Assembly: GCA_040757795.1 (NCBI GenBank)
Contig: JBFLWG010000002.1
Span: forward strand, 1 to 45,481
Length of the DNA: 45,481 bases
Source: DYTO01 sp040757795
GTDB lineage: Archaea > Hadarchaeota > Hadarchaeia > Hadarchaeales > Hadarchaeaceae
Reading direction: 5' to 3'
Positions within the stretch are counted from its first letter, which is position 1. The number at the start of each line of letters is the position of its first letter. Below, in pieces: positions 24,125-32,038 of the stretch. Made by a program: the position numbers and the translations under genes. The notes beneath the pieces are model-generated. The model searched no databases. It was not told the origin of the DNA and saw only the letters and a program-made list of their open reading frames with translations.

Positions 24125-24377
24125 TTTCCTTCCCGACCATGTCCCGCGCAACCGTCGCCCACCTCAGGAACGAGTTCAGGGCCGCGCGCAGGGAGGCCGT
24201 ATCCTCAGCTTCTACACGGAGGCATAAAACGCTTTTCCTGCGGGTGATGCTGGCCTTGCACTTTGCGGATGGGGGGAGTTGCTCCTCGGGCCTGACCGCC
24301 CTCAGCACCGCCTCTGCCTCCTTGGGACTTTTGAACTCAAGCTCGACCACGCCTATCGCTGCTTCAGCTTTTGCCAT
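23967..24377 (-). CDS. KEOPS subunit Pcc1 with a long C-terminal overlap extension
   Basis: Pcc1 is the dimerising subunit of KEOPS, which makes t6A on tRNA. Residues 1-80 form the Pcc1 fold: VVELEFKSPKEAEAVLRAVRPE, CLRVEAEDTASLRAALNSFLRW, then VARDMVG. The family normally ends here, but no stop follows; the frame runs about 50 further residues (rich in Ala, Gly and Pro) through the first 158 bases of pfdB. Start ATG 24377 has GGAG seven bases upstream. The position between eL43 and pfdB is the usual one for pcc1. Confidence 0.85.
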   Translation of the reverse strand: MAKAEAAIGVVELEFKSPKEAEAVLRAVRPEEQLPPSAKCKASITRRKSVLCLRVEAEDTASLRAALNSFLRWATVARDMVGKENDGKTITADEASAGAVPAGAAAGPGTTQPEAAARGPPARDRKGDRGAREAPG

Positions 24378-24408
24378 GAGACTTCTCCAACGGATCTGTA
24401 AATCAATT

Positions 24409-24648
24409 TCAGCTCTGCTTCTGGGCGGATGCCAAAGAAGGCTGGTAAGCCCCTCCGGCAAACTTGACCCCGCAACGCCCGCACTCCCAAATGGCGGTGC
24501 TGACTCTCCTGACCCTGACTGCCCCACAGCTCGGGCACTTGTACGTTTGCTTGGCCTTCTGCTGCACTTCCCCATACAGCCTTCTAATCTTTCCGCCGTA
24601 ACGTGGCCCGAACTTGCCAGTTATTCCCACTTTTTTTGTTCTAGGCAT
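24409..24648 (-). CDS. rpl37ae: Large ribosomal subunit protein eL43 (L37Ae)
   Basis: A 79-aa zinc-ribbon ribosomal protein. It has VGITGKFGPRYGGKIRR at the N-terminus and the zinc site in YKCPSCGAVRVRR and WECGRCGVKFAGGAY. GGAG is seven bases before ATG. It lies in its usual superoperon place downstream of rrp42. RpoP, which often follows it, is absent. Confidence 0.97.
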   Translation of the reverse strand: MPRTKKVGITGKFGPRYGGKIRRLYGEVQQKAKQTYKCPSCGAVRVRRVSTAIWECGRCGVKFAGGAYQPSLASAQKQS

Positions 24649-24652
24649 CTTC

Positions 24653-25417
24653 TTACTCCAGAAGCTTTCTGAACTCGACAGCCTTTTCCCTCACAAGAGA
24701 GTAGGCCTGCAGCGCCTCTTCCTTGGTGAAGTACCCTGCGCCGCCCTTCTGCATCGCGCAAATGCTTCCGTCCTCCGTGGTTATCAGAGTCAACCTGGCC
24801 TCCATCACCTGCTCCTCGTCCAAGCTAGGGTCGACCAGAAGCTGCCCGTTTATCTTCGCGACGGTAACGGCCACGGGCTTCTTTCTCAGTGGAAACTCGG
24901 GCTGTGTCCACGCCTCGTCCTCAGGCGGCTTCACGTCAAGCAGCGCAGCCATTGCCGCAAGCGCCGCGGCATCCAGCAGGTTCCCGTCGTGGTCAAGGAC
25001 ATCTATGTCAATGAAGACCGACCAGACCTCCTCACCTGATTTTATAGACAGTTTCTCGAGGTCTATCGTTTCAGATTCTCTGACACCCCTGTCCACAACC
25101 CTCGCAAGCTCGATGGCCTCCACCTTCGGCGGCCCCGGCTCGAAGAGCGGGAACGCCATCGGCAGCAGTTCCGAGTTCACCATCAGTATGCCGCTGTCAG
25201 GTGTGTCCGGGAAAGGTTCTCCCTTCCCAAGCTTCACCCCGACGAGCACATGCGTCTTGCCAAGCTTGACTCTCGCCGATCCATTTGCGGTCTTTATCAC
25301 GCCTTTCTCGACGGTCGCTTCCCTTAGCTGGTCCAGAGTTCTCTCGTCTGCCCTCTTGCCCTGCTGGACAAGTGAGATCACGTAATCCCGTTTTACTTTT
25401 GAAGCTATCTCCATCAT
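24653..25417 (-). CDS. rrp42: Exosome core subunit Rrp42
   Basis: Rrp42 is the non-catalytic RNase-PH-like partner of Rrp41 in the hexameric ring of the archaeal exosome, which degrades and tails RNA from the 3' end. Family features are DYVISLVQQGKRADERTLDQLR, ARVKLGKTHVLVGVKLG, and FIDIDVLDHDGNLLDAA. Length (254 aa) is normal. Its ATG overlaps the rrp41 stop (ATGA), with GGAG upstream. Confidence 0.97.
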   Translation of the reverse strand: MMEIASKVKRDYVISLVQQGKRADERTLDQLREATVEKGVIKTANGSARVKLGKTHVLVGVKLGKGEPFPDTPDSGILMVNSELLPMAFPLFEPGPPKVEAIELARVVDRGVRESETIDLEKLSIKSGEEVWSVFIDIDVLDHDGNLLDAAALAAMAALLDVKPPEDEAWTQPEFPLRKKPVAVTVAKINGQLLVDPSLDEEQVMEARLTLITTEDGSICAMQKGGAGYFTKEEALQAYSLVREKAVEFRKLLE

Positions 25418-26136
25418 TTCTCCTCCTTAACCTCGTACTTCTTCTTCAATGCTTCTCTCTGCGCGTCATAAATCTTTCCGCATCCCTGGAAGGCTAGGTC
25501 AAGCGCCTGGTTGAACTCCTCCCCTGTGAAGTGTCCGTCCATCTGCAGCAGGGTTATCGCATTTTTCCTAGGCATTATCGCCACAGGCATGTCTGTCTGC
25601 CCGAGCTGGTCCTCATCCTTGAACAAGTCGATAACTATCGTGTCGTCGACTTTCCCCACCGCCACAGAAGAAATCAGATCCTTCATGGGGATTCCAGCAT
25701 CCGCCAACGCCACCGACGCCGCGTTTATTCCTGCGGTCCTGGTCCCGGCGTCCGCCTGCAACACCTCTATGAAGACATCTATGACGGACCTTGGGTAAAG
25801 CTCAAGGAACATCACAGGCTCTATCGCTTCCTTGGTGACTTTGGAGATTTCCATTGACCTTCTGTCGGGTCCGGGCCTTTTCCTGTCGTCCACAGAGAAA
25901 GGCGCCATGTTGTACCTGCACCTGAGCACCGCCATGTCAGGCTTTGCGTCATGTCTTGGGTGCATCTCCCTTGGACCATACACTGCGGCGAAGACCTTGT
26001 TGTTGCCCATCTCTATGTAGGCAGAGCCGTCCGCTCTCTCAAGCGGCCCGGCGACAATCTTCAGCGGTCTAAGTTCATCTGGAGCTCTTCCGTCAAGCCT
26101 CTTCCCGTCAACTATCAGCTTCTCTGGTTTGTCCAT
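25414..26136 (-). CDS. rrp41: Exosome catalytic subunit Rrp41
   Basis: Rrp41 is the phosphorolytic RNase-PH subunit of the archaeal exosome. The N-terminus has LDGRAPDELRPLKI. Rings of phosphate- and RNA-binding residues are seen in CRYNMAPFS, RRSMEISKV and QADAGTRTAGINAASVAL, with the catalytic Asp region VGKVDDTIVIDL. Length is 240 aa. GGTGA is four bases before the ATG. It sits directly after rrp4. Confidence 0.98.
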   Translation of the reverse strand: MDKPEKLIVDGKRLDGRAPDELRPLKIVAGPLERADGSAYIEMGNNKVFAAVYGPREMHPRHDAKPDMAVLRCRYNMAPFSVDDRKRPGPDRRSMEISKVTKEAIEPVMFLELYPRSVIDVFIEVLQADAGTRTAGINAASVALADAGIPMKDLISSVAVGKVDDTIVIDLFKDEDQLGQTDMPVAIMPRKNAITLLQMDGHFTGEEFNQALDLAFQGCGKIYDAQREALKKKYEVKEEK

Positions 26137-26829
26137 TCATTCACCTCCGGTTTTCTCTTTTTCAAGCAAAAGCCGCACACGGTCTGTTAAACCGCTGGTG
26201 TGCGCCTCGCGCTCGATCATGAGTAACGCCTCCACGACGGCGTTCACGTTCCTCTGGTCTTTCCCAGAAATTATGATCCTTCCATTTTGCCCGACTGTTA
26301 TTCTGCAATTTCCTACCTCCTTCAGAATCTTCAACATGGACCCTTTTTTACCCAGCACCCGCGGGATTTTGGTGGGGGAGATCTCGACCAGTTTTCCCTG
26401 TGTGACCTTCCCAAGGCCCGGCTCCCCTGCCTCCAGCATCACGTCCATGTCCTCGTCCACGTCCCTGACCCTCAGAAAAGCGACGTCGTTTATAGTGAGG
26501 TACCTGCTTATGTCTTCGCGAGAGAGATCCACCTTCCTCCCGACAAAGTCCGCGGCAAAAAGGTTCCCTGTGTATGAAGAGTTTATATCCAGGGTCCATC
26601 CCGACATGTACATGTCCACGACAATCCCCACGACGACGTCCCCCCTCACAGGCATGTATTTTCCCTGGAGGGGTATCACTCTTAATTCCTTTTCCCGGAA
26701 ATCCGTCAGCCCGACGACCGCAGAATATATCGCATCGCCATCCTTGTAAGCCCCTCCCCGGAGGATGAACTGTCCCTCCGCCAATAGCTGCCCGGGCACA
26801 ACCAGCTCCCTGTTCTGGACGCGAATCAG
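26137..26829 (-). CDS. rrp4: Exosome RNA-binding subunit Rrp4, apparent CTG start
   Basis: Rrp4 caps the exosome ring and feeds RNA into it. An S1 domain (about residues 65-140, GDVVVGIVVDMYMSGWTLDIN) is followed by a KH domain (about 145-215, VLGKKGSMLKILKEVGNCRITVG reading in pieces). The first canonical start, GTG 26799, would remove the conserved opening IRVQNRELVVPG. Reading back to CTG 26829 restores it, overlaps the SBDS stop as CTGA, and places GGTGA exactly four bases upstream. Length is then 230 aa. Product is certain; the start is inferred. Confidence 0.95.
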   Translation of the reverse strand: MIRVQNRELVVPGQLLAEGQFILRGGAYKDGDAIYSAVVGLTDFREKELRVIPLQGKYMPVRGDVVVGIVVDMYMSGWTLDINSSYTGNLFAADFVGRKVDLSREDISRYLTINDVAFLRVRDVDEDMDVMLEAGEPGLGKVTQGKLVEISPTKIPRVLGKKGSMLKILKEVGNCRITVGQNGRIIISGKDQRNVNAVVEALLMIEREAHTSGLTDRVRLLLEKEKTGGE

Positions 26830-27521
26830 CTTATCACCTTCGTCTGTGCCTCTCCCCTTGTGAGGTCGTTCAACTTGTCAAAGAACTCTGCTTGGACCCC
26901 TGCCGGTATCTCCACCAGCACCGTCCATGAGCCATCCCCTGACCACTCCTCCTGCTTGATCGTGCTGAACTCCCGTACAGCGCGCTGCGCCCGCCCCACA
27001 TGGGTCGCTGGGATCTTGATGGCGATTCTCCTTGTTTCGAACTTGAGCGGCAATACAGGAAGCAACATCTTGACCACCTTCGTGACCTGTTCCTCGGCGC
27101 TCTTGAACTCTTCTATCTGGACCTTCGCCTGCTCCATCGCGGCCTCTATCCTGGCAGGCGGATGAGGCGCGCCTGTTTGAGGGTTGATGGCCCTCTTTGA
27201 GATAATCGATACAACTTGCTTGAACCTCTGGTCCCTCATCTTTCTCTTCTGCTCTGTTGTGATCTGGACATCGCCTTTTTTGATTATGCTCTCAGCCACC
27301 TTCACGACGTCAAGAGTTCCAAAAGCCTTCTTCACCATCTCTTCAGACGCCGCGTCTCCCTTCTTGGAGTCCTTGAAGACCTTGTCCACCGCGAGCGCCC
27401 CGCCGACATCCGAGCTTTCCCCGGTCCTCACAGCGAGCGCTAGTTCCGGGTCCACCAGGACCTCGAAAGTCGTGCCCTGGGTGGACAGCCTCGCTATAAC
27501 AGCATCCTCCAGCTTTACCAT
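26826..27521 (-). CDS. sbds: SBDS family ribosome maturation protein
   Basis: The archaeal orthologue of Shwachman-Bodian-Diamond protein helps release the anti-association factor from the large subunit. The N-terminal FYSH domain has LVDPELALAVRTG, KVFKDSKKGDAAS and a central domain with ARIEAAMEQAKVQIEEF, then a ferredoxin-like C-terminal domain. Length 231 aa is normal. GGAG and GGGGCG precede the ATG. Its stop is shared with the rrp4 CTG start. Confidence 0.96.
   Translation of the reverse strand: MVKLEDAVIARLSTQGTTFEVLVDPELALAVRTGESSDVGGALAVDKVFKDSKKGDAASEEMVKKAFGTLDVVKVAESIIKKGDVQITTEQKRKMRDQRFKQVVSIISKRAINPQTGAPHPPARIEAAMEQAKVQIEEFKSAEEQVTKVVKMLLPVLPLKFETRRIAIKIPATHVGRAQRAVREFSTIKQEEWSGDGSWTVLVEIPAGVQAEFFDKLNDLTRGEAQTKVIS
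26834..26838 (-). promoter_or_regulatory. Shine-Dalgarno that decides a CTG start for rrp4
   Basis: GGTGA inside the last SBDS codons is followed by TAAG and then CTG (26829-26827). This is the same element and spacing as before the proposed thrS CTG start. Confidence 0.6.
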
Positions 27522-27528
27522 CGCCCCG

Positions 27529-28278
27529 CTACTCCTTGGACGGCTTGGCTGCTGGCTTTCCCAACTGTTTCACATACTTGGCGATTTCTTCGGCGCTGGG
27601 CCGCTCGAATCTGGCGGTCTTCGTGGGGATAACTGCCATTTCTATCTTCTCTGGGCCCAAGTCTCCCTCCAAAACCACCCGGAGGGACTCCAAAGCCAAG
27701 AGGATTGCCTGGTTCAGAGAAAGTTCTTCGTCATATTTGTGCTCCAGTATCTCCAATGCAGTCTGGGCGCCGCCTCCGATCACTTGGCACCTGTAGGCAG
27801 CCACAACTCCGCTGGGGTCCGTCTCGAAAAGGTAAGAGCTCCCGCCGTCAACACCGGCAATCAGCAGCCTCGCGCCGAATGGCCTCACTCCCCCATGCTG
27901 GGTGTAAAGCTGCTTTATGTCGCCTATCTTCTTCGCCAATGTCTGCACGCTGACGGGCTCGTCGTACCTGAGGCGGTGTATCTGGGCTTCTATCCTGGCG
28001 TGATCAATCAGCACCCTCGCGTCGGCAATAAGGCCGGACGCCGCGGCTCCGATGTGCTCGTCCACCTGGAATATTTTCTCTATTGAGATTTCCTCAACAA
28101 GTTTTCCCCTGACTCTCTTTTCTGCAGCCAAAACCACTCCTTCTTTTACCTTGATGCCCAAAGCAGTCAGTCCGCGCTTGACGGCCTCTTGGGCGTACTG
28201 AACCTGGAAAAGCTTCCCATCTGGGCTGAATACTGTTATTGCCCTATCGTACCCGGCTCCGGGCGGTGCAAATGCCAT
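27529..28278 (-). CDS. psmA: Proteasome alpha subunit
   Basis: PsmA forms the outer heptameric rings of the 20S proteasome and the gate. The N-terminus AFAPPGAGYDRAITVFSPDG and the alpha-type signature GKLFQVQYAQEAVKRG are intact. I start at ATG 28278 (249 aa), with GGTGA four bases upstream; longer frames add an unrelated segment. The lysine-rich C-terminus is common. The beta subunit is not in the window. Confidence 0.97.
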   Translation of the reverse strand: MAFAPPGAGYDRAITVFSPDGKLFQVQYAQEAVKRGLTALGIKVKEGVVLAAEKRVRGKLVEEISIEKIFQVDEHIGAAASGLIADARVLIDHARIEAQIHRLRYDEPVSVQTLAKKIGDIKQLYTQHGGVRPFGARLLIAGVDGGSSYLFETDPSGVVAAYRCQVIGGGAQTALEILEHKYDEELSLNQAILLALESLRVVLEGDLGPEKIEMAVIPTKTARFERPSAEEIAKYVKQLGKPAAKPSKE

Positions 28279-28306
28279 CATCTCACCCAATGACTGTAAT
28301 CGTTGA

Positions 28307-28651
28307 CTAATACTGGTTGTTAGGGGCACTTTTAACCCTTTTGTGGGTGATGCGCCGATTTCTGCCCCCATGTTTTGTTTTCGTGAATTTAATTCTCGCG
28401 GTTTTGATCGTCCCTGAAACCCCCAGTATTTTCAAGCTGATGCTGCCACGCCCCACGAGCTGCTCAATCTGGGACTTAACAGCTGGGAGGTCCAAGTGCC
28501 CGCACCTGATGATACCTTCCCTGGAGTCCTCGTCAAAATCGAGCAGCGCCAAAGAACTCGCGCTTTTTGACTTTATTGCACTCACAAGTTGTAATACTTC
28601 ATCCCTGCCGCCCGTGGCCGCCGCGAACGCTATGTATCTTTTTCTCTGCAT
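28307..28651 (-). CDS. rnp2: RNase P protein subunit Pop5 (Rnp2)
   Basis: Pop5 supports the catalytic RNA of archaeal RNase P in tRNA 5' processing. The core is QRKRYIAFAAATGG, then EDSREGIIRCGHLDLPAVKSQ and SLKILGVSGTIKTARIKF, which is diagnostic. Length is 114 aa. No strong ribosome-binding element is seen before ATG 28651. Its usual partner Rpp30 (Rnp3), normally beside it, is missing between this gene and the one upstream. Confidence 0.9.
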   Translation of the reverse strand: MQRKRYIAFAAATGGRDEVLQLVSAIKSKSASSLALLDFDEDSREGIIRCGHLDLPAVKSQIEQLVGRGSISLKILGVSGTIKTARIKFTKTKHGGRNRRITHKRVKSAPNNQY

Positions 28652-28658
28652 GCGTACA

Positions 28659-29108
28659 CTATGGTATTTTTTCGCGCAAAAACCTCTCCACGGCTGCCAC
28701 GGCCGCCTCCTTCCTTGCGGGGTAGACGGCGATCTTGAGCCGGAGGTGGACCGAGTCCCCGCCTTCCGCCAGAGAAAGCTCTCCGGCGGCCAGCCTTTGC
28801 TTGTCAAACCTGAGATAAAGATTGCAAGCGTCGTCCACTCTGTTTTCAATCTCGTCCCGTATTTTGGCCAGGTCTTTGGCCGGCAGCCGCTCCAATACCT
28901 CCCGCAACAGCCGCGAGATGTCCGACTTGCCTTGCAGCCTGGCCTCGACAACAGTTATCGGGTTCCCGTAGTGCCCCTTGGTTTTCGAAACTTTCGTGGC
29001 CACGCCTTCCGGAAGCAGCGCCCTGAGGCTTTTTGAGACAAGCCCCTCGCTTTCGGTCGCGTGGGCGTACACGCTCAAAAAAGCGTTGATGAAAGGTGAC
29101 TCGCTCAC
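28659..29108 (-). CDS. Exosome-linked RNA-binding protein (COG1325 type)
   Basis: A 149-aa protein of the archaeal COG1325 family, long predicted to be linked to the exosome because of gene order. Typical features are GHYGNPITVVEARL, LERLPAKDLAKIRDEIENRVDD, and LYLRFDKQRLAAGELSLAEG. The GTG start overlaps the eL15 stop as GTGA. Biochemical role is unproven. Confidence 0.88.
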   Translation of the reverse strand: MSESPFINAFLSVYAHATESEGLVSKSLRALLPEGVATKVSKTKGHYGNPITVVEARLQGKSDISRLLREVLERLPAKDLAKIRDEIENRVDDACNLYLRFDKQRLAAGELSLAEGGDSVHLRLKIAVYPARKEAAVAAVERFLREKIP

Positions 29109-29641
29109 TTCGCTCTACCGCGCGCCCGGACGCCTGGTCGTAGCCGCTCGGCACCCTTGCCTTTCCACAGCAATCCGCGGGTCCTTCTGCCGGCCCTTGT
29201 GAGCCCCCTGTGGACCCGGCCCCTCTGATGGCCTTCTGAAACCCATCCAAGCTGCGGGTCGCTCTTTATGCTCGGGTGGTGCGGGTCCAGCATGATGACC
29301 TCAAAGTACTCGTGGGTCCCGTCAGAACCTGCATGATAAGAGTTCAGGATCTCCAAGTTTGGGAACCTTCTGGCCGCCCTCTCCTCGGCCATCAGCTGAA
29401 TGTTCTTCTTAGCTGTTATCTTCAGGACGCCCATGCGTTTCGGCCTCCTGCCTCTGGTCGGCCTGACTTTTCTCCTCCCTCCCTTCCTGACGCGGGCCCT
29501 GGCAACCACGACCCCCTGCTTTGCCTTGTAGCCCAGAGACCTCGCCCTCTCAACATCTGTGGGCCGGTCGACTCTGACTATGGCGTCCCCCTGCCTCCAA
29601 ATTCGCATCCTCTGCCTGGCCGTCTGGATATCTGTGCTCAT
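29105..29641 (-). CDS. rpl15e: Large ribosomal subunit protein eL15 (L15e), short N-terminus
   Basis: eL15 is recognised by VRVDRPTDVERARSLGYKAK, the basic KGGRRKVRPTRGRRPKRMG and HEYFEVIMLDPHHPSIKSD. Most archaeal eL15 proteins begin with about 14 more residues (a YKYIREAW-type helix); here an in-frame stop five codons upstream rules that out. GTGA lies four bases before ATG, supporting the short start. Length is 178 aa. Confidence 0.96.
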   Translation of the reverse strand: MSTDIQTARQRMRIWRQGDAIVRVDRPTDVERARSLGYKAKQGVVVARARVRKGGRRKVRPTRGRRPKRMGVLKITAKKNIQLMAEERAARRFPNLEILNSYHAGSDGTHEYFEVIMLDPHHPSIKSDPQLGWVSEGHQRGRVHRGLTRAGRRTRGLLWKGKGAERLRPGVRARGRAK

Positions 29642-29645
29642 GTTG

Positions 29646-30560
29646 TCACTTTCTCATCTCATTTTTTAACTTCTGCGCTATGACCACCGCAGCGTAGGCT
29701 TGGGCCTCCTCGGTGGACGCGCCTATGTGTGGGGTCAAAACCACATTCTGAAACTTCAGGAGCGGGCTGCTTTCCGGGGGCTCCTTCTCGAAAACATCCA
29801 GGCATGCCCCGGCCAGCCTCTTTTCCTCGAGCGCCTTTACAAGGGCCGCCTCGTCGACCACACCGCCTCTGGAAGTGTTTATGATCACTGCGGTCTTCTT
29901 CATCATGGATATCTCCCTCGCCCCAACCATGTGCGTTGTCTGAGGGATGAGCGGCACATGTATTGTTATGTAGTCAGAATCTTTCACCAGTGTATCGAGG
30001 TCCACATACCTGCTGCCGATGCCCTTCGCAAAATCAAGATTTTTCACTACGTCGTAAAGCAGCAACTTCATCTCGAATGCCTTGGCCCTTTCGGCAACTG
30101 CCTGGCCGATCTTCCCGGTGCCGATTATCCCAAAAGTCTTCCCGCGAAGCTCCGTTCCCATCAACTGTTTTTTCTCCCACCGCCCCTGCTTCATGCCAAG
30201 GTCGGCCTGAGGTAATTTCCTTGCAAATGAAAGCACAAGGCCGAGAACAAGCTCTGCCACGGATATCGTGGGGGCCTCCGGCGCGTTCAGGACTTTTATG
30301 TTTCTATCTTCGGCGGCTCTGACGTCGATGTTGTCGAGCCCGACACCGGCCCGCGCTATGAACTTCAGCTGCCTGCCTGCGGAGATTACCTCTCTTGTAA
30401 CTTGGGTAGCGCTTCTGACGATCAAAACATCGAAGCCTTTAACTTTCTCGATCAACTGCTCAGGCTTCAGCCCGGTCGCCACCTCCACCTCTCCGATCTC
30501 TTTCAGGAGATTCAAGCCGTCCTCATGTATTTTGTCCGCAACCAATATTTTCAGGTCCAT
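29646..30560 (-). CDS. serA: D-3-phosphoglycerate dehydrogenase-type 2-hydroxyacid dehydrogenase
   Basis: This enzyme probably oxidises 3-phosphoglycerate, the first step of phosphoserine synthesis. The Rossmann loop is GIIGTGKIGQAVAERAKAF, the catalytic Arg sits in NTSRGGVVDE, with a Glu nearby and His in LTPHIGAS. The chain stops after the catalytic and nucleotide-binding domains (304 aa) and lacks the regulatory ACT domain, so serine feedback control is not expected here. Other hydroxyacid substrates cannot be ruled out. AGGTG precedes ATG 30560. Confidence 0.85.
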   Translation of the reverse strand: MDLKILVADKIHEDGLNLLKEIGEVEVATGLKPEQLIEKVKGFDVLIVRSATQVTREVISAGRQLKFIARAGVGLDNIDVRAAEDRNIKVLNAPEAPTISVAELVLGLVLSFARKLPQADLGMKQGRWEKKQLMGTELRGKTFGIIGTGKIGQAVAERAKAFEMKLLLYDVVKNLDFAKGIGSRYVDLDTLVKDSDYITIHVPLIPQTTHMVGAREISMMKKTAVIINTSRGGVVDEAALVKALEEKRLAGACLDVFEKEPPESSPLLKFQNVVLTPHIGASTEEAQAYAAVVIAQKLKNEMRK

Positions 30561-30607
30561 CACCTTGTTGAAGAGTCATCCTGCCAATATAAGAGTAGCG
30601 AGCTTTT

Positions 30608-32035
30608 TCAAGTGTTCCTGAACTTCCTGTAGGCCGCCCTCAAGCTTGCCCCTTCATGAAGGTTGGCCAGTATGATCTCCATCCTGTGCCTGCTCCTGAC
30701 TGTCTTGAGCATTTGCTGCAACAGGAACGGCGGCCGCATCACGAAGCTTGAGTAAAATTTGCCAATCATCTCTCGTAGCTGGTTCTCCGTTAGTCGAGAC
30801 GGGAAAACATTCGCCGCTATGAGCTCTTCCTCCCACAGCTTTGACTCATCAAGGTATCCTTCCTTCACGGCGGTGTTCCAGAGGTCCATCCCCGGGGAGA
30901 TACAGAGGATGTTCACCTGAGGGAAATCCATGCCTTTCAAGCTCTTCGCAAAGTCAAAGGTCTGCCGCACATCGGCGGTGTCTTCAATCGGCGTGCCGAC
31001 AATGAAGGATCCTATGACATTTTCTATCCCCCCATCTTTGCAATTTTTCACGGCTACCTTGGCCATGTTGGGGGTCGTGTTTTTTCCGAAGTAGTTCAGG
31101 ACTTTTTGGCTGCCGCTCTCCATCCCAAAGTACATTGTCTTGCACCCGACGCCCGCGAATTTTTTCAAAACCTCCCGGGAGGCTTCGTCGACCCTGCCCT
31201 CCGCCCAATAGTTCATCTTGATCTCCCGCTCCTTGAGCATGTCGCATATTTTATCCATCCTTTTTCTGTTGACGAGAAGGTTGTCATCCACGAAACCAAC
31301 CTCTTCATAACCCTCCCTGCAAAGCATCTCGATCTCGGCGACAACTGCTTCCGGCGACCTGAACCTGGTTCTCCTGAGGGAGAAGGCCGCGCAAGCGCAG
31401 TACCTGCAGTTGTATGGGCAACCCCTCGAGGTCAGGACGGTGGTGAACCTGCCGCTGCTCCCGAACACTCCCATTATCTCCGAGCGGTACTCTTCCTCAA
31501 GCAGTGACCTGTCCGGGACTGGAAGGACGTCCAGGTTGTCGATCAGCCGCCTCTGGGGCCCCTGCGCCACCCTGCCGTTTTTCCTGAATGCCAGCCCCGG
31601 GATTTTTTCAACGTTCTCCCCCTTTTCCAGCGAATCTACAAGCTCGGGAAAAGACAGCTCCCCCTCCCCAAGAACGACGTAATCGACCGAGGGGTACTTC
31701 ATGAGTATCCTGTCGTAAGTGTAAGTTGCGTGGTAATTCCCAAAGACGATTTTGGTGTCTGGCAGCTCCGCCTTTATGGCGTTCGCTATTTTTGTACCCT
31801 GCTTGAACGTTGGGGTAAGTACGCCGACGCCAACGACTCCCGGCTCCTCTCTCTTGACCCTCCAGACAAGGTTTTTCAGCGGGAGCTGGGATTTGCCGTT
31901 GTCGATGACTTTCACATCATGGCCCGAGTTTTTCAGAATGGTGCCTAAATAAAGCAGGCCGAGCGGAGGCCAAGCTGCCTCGCTTTCAATCCTTTCTGCG
32001 TGGCCGACATTTGGATTTATCAGGACAACCTTCAC
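30608..32035 (-). CDS. B12-binding radical SAM protein
   Basis: This 475-aa protein has an N-terminal cobalamin-binding-like Rossmann domain (MKVVLINPNVG, LGLLYLGTILKNSGHDV, GEGELSFPELV) and a radical SAM domain with CPYNCRYC at about residues 206-213, followed by FVDDNLLVNRKRM and FGMESGSQKVL. The standard DxHxxG motif of B12 binding is not obvious. Such proteins methylate or rearrange diverse substrates; the target here is unknown. It begins three bases after the GTPase gene. Confidence 0.9.
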   Translation of the reverse strand: MKVVLINPNVGHAERIESEAAWPPLGLLYLGTILKNSGHDVKVIDNGKSQLPLKNLVWRVKREEPGVVGVGVLTPTFKQGTKIANAIKAELPDTKIVFGNYHATYTYDRILMKYPSVDYVVLGEGELSFPELVDSLEKGENVEKIPGLAFRKNGRVAQGPQRRLIDNLDVLPVPDRSLLEEEYRSEIMGVFGSSGRFTTVLTSRGCPYNCRYCACAAFSLRRTRFRSPEAVVAEIEMLCREGYEEVGFVDDNLLVNRKRMDKICDMLKEREIKMNYWAEGRVDEASREVLKKFAGVGCKTMYFGMESGSQKVLNYFGKNTTPNMAKVAVKNCKDGGIENVIGSFIVGTPIEDTADVRQTFDFAKSLKGMDFPQVNILCISPGMDLWNTAVKEGYLDESKLWEEELIAANVFPSRLTENQLREMIGKFYSSFVMRPPFLLQQMLKTVRSRHRMEIILANLHEGASLRAAYRKFRNT

Positions 32036-32038
32036 AAC

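Noticed and set aside
23967..24575. A 202-codon frame beginning at 24575 as the full Pcc1 gene
   Set aside because: The first 66 codons overlap eL43 in another frame and look unlike any protein; ATG 24377 has a good ribosome-binding element and matches the family start.
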